The notes under the pieces were generated by a model that was not told the DNA's origin, ran no database searches, and worked only from the letters and a program-made list of their open reading frames with translations. From Octadecabacter sp. B2R22 (GTDB lineage: Bacteria; Pseudomonadota; Alphaproteobacteria; Rhodobacterales; Rhodobacteraceae), in NCBI RefSeq assembly GCF_018861045.1, contig NZ_JAHKQJ010000007.1, forward strand, positions 248,001 to 312,000: DNA of 64,000 nucleotides, written 5' to 3'. The stretch's first letter is position 1, and each line of letters starts with the position of its first letter. The position numbers were made by a program, and so were the translations under genes. Shown piece by piece: positions 61,671 through 64,000 of the stretch.

Positions 61671-62374
61671 CGGATGACACCATCATTCCAGACGAAGACT
61701 TTTCCGGCGACGACGTTTTGGCGGCGGAGTACAGCCTTGGTCTGTTGGAAGCCGAGGAGATGGTGCAGGTCGCCCGTCGCGCCCGTATAGATCTGGAGTT
61801 CGGCGCCTTAGTGGAGCAGTGGCAAGATCATTTCAGCGCGCTCACCAATGAGGTGGAGCCGGTCGCCCCGCCCAAAAACCTGTTCAAAAAGATCGCCTCT
61901 GAGGCCTACCCGGACAGCCCGAAACGTATTTGGCATCAATTGGGTGTCTTGCCCGCGCTACTCGGGGCAGGCGCGGCTGCGCTTGTTCTCATTCTCGCGT
62001 TGCAGTTTGGCGTGGTGAACCCTCCTGAACCAACGGTGGCAACCTATGCCGCACGCATTGCCGCCGAGGATGACAGCCTTGTGGTGCAGGCCGCTTACGT
62101 CAATGACACTGGGACGCTCTTTGTGGAGCGCCAAGCAGGGTCGGGTGTGGCCGAGCGCTCTCACGAGTTGTGGTTGATCGCGGGCGACGACGCGCCGCTT
62201 TCCTTAGGGGTTCTGGCCGCTGATGGATCGCTTGATGAAATTACGATCCCTGCCGCGCTGCGCGATCGTCTAGAAGGCGCGACCCTTGCGATTACGGACG
62301 AACCGCTTGGCGGATCACCCACAGGCGTCGCAACGGGCGCCATTCTGGCGGCTGGTCTTATCACGGTGCTGTGA
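61667..62374 (+). CDS. Anti-sigma factor (RskA-like)
   Basis: 235 residues from the ATG at 61667, overlapping the sigma gene by 4 bases (ATGA). N-terminal sigma-binding region (about 10-75: AAEYSLGLLEAEEMVQVARRARID), one membrane segment (about 100-121, LGVLPALLGAGAAALVLILALQF), and a periplasmic RskA-type C domain (SHELWLIAGDDAPLSLGVLAADG near 165-187). It holds the sigma factor at the membrane until a signal releases it. No ZAS-type His-Cys zinc motif is seen. Confidence 0.9.
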   Translation: MTDDTIIPDEDFSGDDVLAAEYSLGLLEAEEMVQVARRARIDLEFGALVEQWQDHFSALTNEVEPVAPPKNLFKKIASEAYPDSPKRIWHQLGVLPALLGAGAAALVLILALQFGVVNPPEPTVATYAARIAAEDDSLVVQAAYVNDTGTLFVERQAGSGVAERSHELWLIAGDDAPLSLGVLAADGSLDEITIPAALRDRLEGATLAITDEPLGGSPTGVATGAILAAGLITVL

Positions 62375-62473
62375 GCCCCTGAAACATCTGAAACTTATCT
62401 CCGGCCGCTTACGTGGCTTTGGGCATCGAGGTCGCAATCACGTGACCGAAATGAACCAAACTGGAGAACTCTC

Positions 62474-63034
62474 ATGACCCTCAAGACCTTTGCAACTGCC
62501 GCTGCCCTCGCTGTAACTGCCAGCATGTCTTTCGCGGATGGACACGCGGCCAACCCGATGGTGGGCGGCGCTGAAATGCTCGCTGAAAAGAATATCATCG
62601 AAAACGCTGTGAACTCTCCGATCCACACGACACTGGTTGCGGCTGTTCAGGCGGCTGGCCTTGTGGACACGCTGTCAGGTGACGGCCCGTTCACAGTGTT
62701 TGCACCAACAGATGATGCGTTCGGTATGATTGCCGAGGGAACCCTCGCGGCCCTGCTTTTACCTGAAAATAAGGACCAGCTGACACAAATCCTGACCTGC
62801 CATGTTGTCGGTGCGGAAGTGTTTTCGGATGCGATTGGGGGTATGATCGCGGATGACGGCGGCATGCACCCTGTTGCGACGTTGGGTGGCTGTACGTTGA
62901 TGGCACAAATGAACGGCGACATGATCACGCTTACGGATGAAAATGACCGCACCGCGACCGTAACGATCGCCGATGTGGACCAATCCAACGGCGTTATCCA
63001 CGTAATCGACCGCGTAATGCTTCCCCAGCAATAA
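62474..63034 (+). CDS. Secreted fasciclin (FAS1) domain protein
   Basis: 186 residues. Signal peptide (cleavage after SFA near 21), then a single FAS1 domain: IIENAVNSPIHTTLVAAVQAAGLVDTL, the H1 motif FTVFAPTDDAFGMIAEGTLAALL near 73-95, and H2-like GVIHVIDRVMLP near 173-184. FAS1 domains mediate adhesion or protein contacts outside the cytoplasm. Its place behind an ECF sigma / anti-sigma pair suggests it is part of their regulon. Confidence 0.92.
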   Translation: MTLKTFATAAALAVTASMSFADGHAANPMVGGAEMLAEKNIIENAVNSPIHTTLVAAVQAAGLVDTLSGDGPFTVFAPTDDAFGMIAEGTLAALLLPENKDQLTQILTCHVVGAEVFSDAIGGMIADDGGMHPVATLGGCTLMAQMNGDMITLTDENDRTATVTIADVDQSNGVIHVIDRVMLPQQ

Positions 63035-63163
63035 GCGTTCGATTGATCTGAGGCATTTCCCATCCCGAGTGGCCTCAGGTCACAATCCTGTGCGCTGCGC
63101 CAAAATCTGTCCCCAAGGCGCGGCGCACCCCTTAAGATGCCCTAAATCAAGAAGGATATCGTT

Positions 63164-63625
63164 ATGAACCGCCGCACATTTTCCCTCGCTGCCCTTGCGA
63201 CTGCATTTGCCCGCCCAAGCCTCGCGGCCGAGGGCACCTTTGAAGTGACCCGCACCGATGCGCAATGGCGCGCCATGCTGACGCGCGCGCAGTACAACGT
63301 TATGCGTGAAGAAGGCACCGAGCGGGCAGGGTCTTCGCCATTGGATAAGAATTACGCCGCAGGCATCTACCACTGCCGTGGCTGCGATCAGGCGCTGTAT
63401 TCCTCCGAGCATAAGTTTGACAGCGGCACGGGCTGGCCCTCGTTTTATGACGTCTTGCCCAGTGCGATCGAAACCATGGAAGACAACCGCCTCTTCAGCA
63501 CCCGCACAGAATGCCATTGTGATCGCTGCGGCAGCCATTTGGGGCATATCTTTAATGATGGGCCGGCACCGACTGGCCTGCGCCACTGCCTGAACGGCGT
63601 CAGCCTCGTGTTCCGCGCGGCCTAA
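63164..63625 (+). CDS. msrB: Peptide-methionine (R)-S-oxide reductase MsrB, exported
   Basis: 153 residues. N-terminus MNRRTFSLAALATAFARPSLA resembles a Tat signal (RRTFS), so this MsrB probably works in the periplasm. Two zinc knuckles, CRGC near 67-70 and CDRC near 113-116, and the catalytic Cys in LRHCLNGVSL near 144. FDSGTGWPSFYD near 82-93 is the family signature. It reduces the R form of methionine sulfoxide in proteins. It follows fasciclin and completes an oxidative-stress type cluster. Confidence 0.95.
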   Translation: MNRRTFSLAALATAFARPSLAAEGTFEVTRTDAQWRAMLTRAQYNVMREEGTERAGSSPLDKNYAAGIYHCRGCDQALYSSEHKFDSGTGWPSFYDVLPSAIETMEDNRLFSTRTECHCDRCGSHLGHIFNDGPAPTGLRHCLNGVSLVFRAA

Positions 63626-63673
63626 TCACCCGCTGCACAGTCGCTCCGTAGAGTGACGGAAGCCATCTGATAG

Positions 63674-63700
63674 CCCTCGTTCAAAAACATTGAGCGAGGG
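63674..63700 (+). other. Hairpin behind msrB
   Basis: CCCTCGTTCA (63674-63683) pairs with TGAGCGAGGG (63691-63700) with one G-T pair and a 7-nt loop. No T run follows, so it is not a proven terminator. The next 190 bases contain an AT-rich stretch near 63750-63770 and no gene. Confidence 0.45.
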
Positions 63701-63896
63701 TGTTATGGGTATTAGGTCGATTGGTTTGGCGTTACCGGGCGGTGATGCGATTTTTTACTTTAAAAATAAGGCTCTACGCCGATATTAATCGTTAACTGTT
63801 CACCGTGCTGAAACAGTTCATTTCCCTATACGTCACCTGATGCCACAAGGCTGCCCCAAAGCGTCTCCATACCGGATCAACCACAATGGAGACTTT

Positions 63897-64000
63897 ATGC
63901 ATTACGGAATGCGCAGATTTAGAAAACCGACAGAAGGAGAACGCGCCCGTTTGCTGGCGTTCTTCCTGTGTGGTTTTTGTAGCGCTGGGCTGGGGTACCT
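63897..64000 (+). CDS. N-terminal part of an unidentified protein (cut by the window end)
   Basis: An open frame from ATG 63897 to the window end, with GGAG 7 bases upstream. The first 34 residues have a basic start (MRRFRKPTEGERAR) followed by a hydrophobic segment (LLAFFLCGFCSAGLGY), a signal-anchor pattern. Too short to assign. Confidence 0.5.
   Translation, partial: MHYGMRRFRKPTEGERARLLAFFLCGFCSAGLGY

Overview
The window comes from a chromosome of an alphaproteobacterium of the order Rhodobacterales, Roseobacter group. The evidence is gene content and order: a complete mraZ-to-recN division and wall cluster, short DUF2484 membrane proteins between murC and murB, a his cluster on one strand interleaved with small secreted proteins, cobS/cobT, a Hint-domain protein, a DUF1127 protein next to CCUCC-loop RNAs, and a GAAC-N7-GAAC (GTTC-N7-GTTC) LexA-type box at uvrD. 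The species cannot be fixed from the sequence alone; relatives of Loktanella, Yoonia or Octadecabacter are plausible.

Layout. 1-8.4 kb: the end of an RlmB-type rRNA methylase, a zinc-ribbon protein, a YHS protein, a CoA-binding protein, then the minus-strand histidine genes hisB-hisH-hisA-hisF-hisE with two plus-strand secreted proteins (DUF2147, DUF302) between them. 8.4-15.7 kb: tRNA-Gly(GCC), two MAPEG membrane proteins, a DUF481 outer-membrane protein, a VOC protein, an MDR reductase and a full-length pyruvate carboxylase. 15.8-23.1 kb: uvrD with a LexA box, a Hint-domain protein, a divergent LysE exporter/Lrp regulator pair, an array of eight small hairpins with CCUCC(UCC)C loops behind a DUF1127 gene, mrp and a GNAT acetyltransferase.

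23.1-49.5 kb: the division and wall cluster mraZ, rsmH, ftsL, ftsI, murE, murF, mraY, murD, ftsW, murG, murC, murB, ddl, ftsQ, ftsA, ftsZ, then lpxC, bamD and recN. It begins with a long leader ending in a strong intrinsic terminator about 50 nt before mraZ, matching the layout of the Rhodobacter UpsM small RNA. Three genes on the opposite strand (STAS/SpoIIAA-like, a degenerate glutaredoxin, a BaiN-like flavoprotein) and three small plus-strand membrane proteins are set into it. The proteins make the UDP-MurNAc-pentapeptide (Mur ligases, Ddl), move it to lipid I/II (MraY, MurG), polymerise and cross-link it (FtsW, FtsI) and build the divisome (FtsL, Q, A, Z).

49.8-64 kb: an unusual PAS-like/LuxR-HTH/alpha-beta-hydrolase fusion, a D-lactate-dehydrogenase-type flavoprotein divergent from a ClC chloride channel, a DUF427 protein, an aminopeptidase P, cobT and cobS separated by two small secreted proteins and a duplicated scrap of the cobT 5' end, and an ECF sigma / anti-sigma / fasciclin / MsrB stress-type cluster.

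The most interesting signals are RNA-level: (1) the eight-hairpin CcsR-like array, built by tandem duplication of a roughly 141-bp three-hairpin module, with RpoH-like promoters on both sides of the intergenic region; (2) the UpsM-like terminated leader of the division cluster; (3) the LexA-type direct repeat at uvrD. At protein level the LuxR/hydrolase fusion stands out because the expected catalytic His is Gln. No CRISPR array, insertion sequence or prophage was seen.
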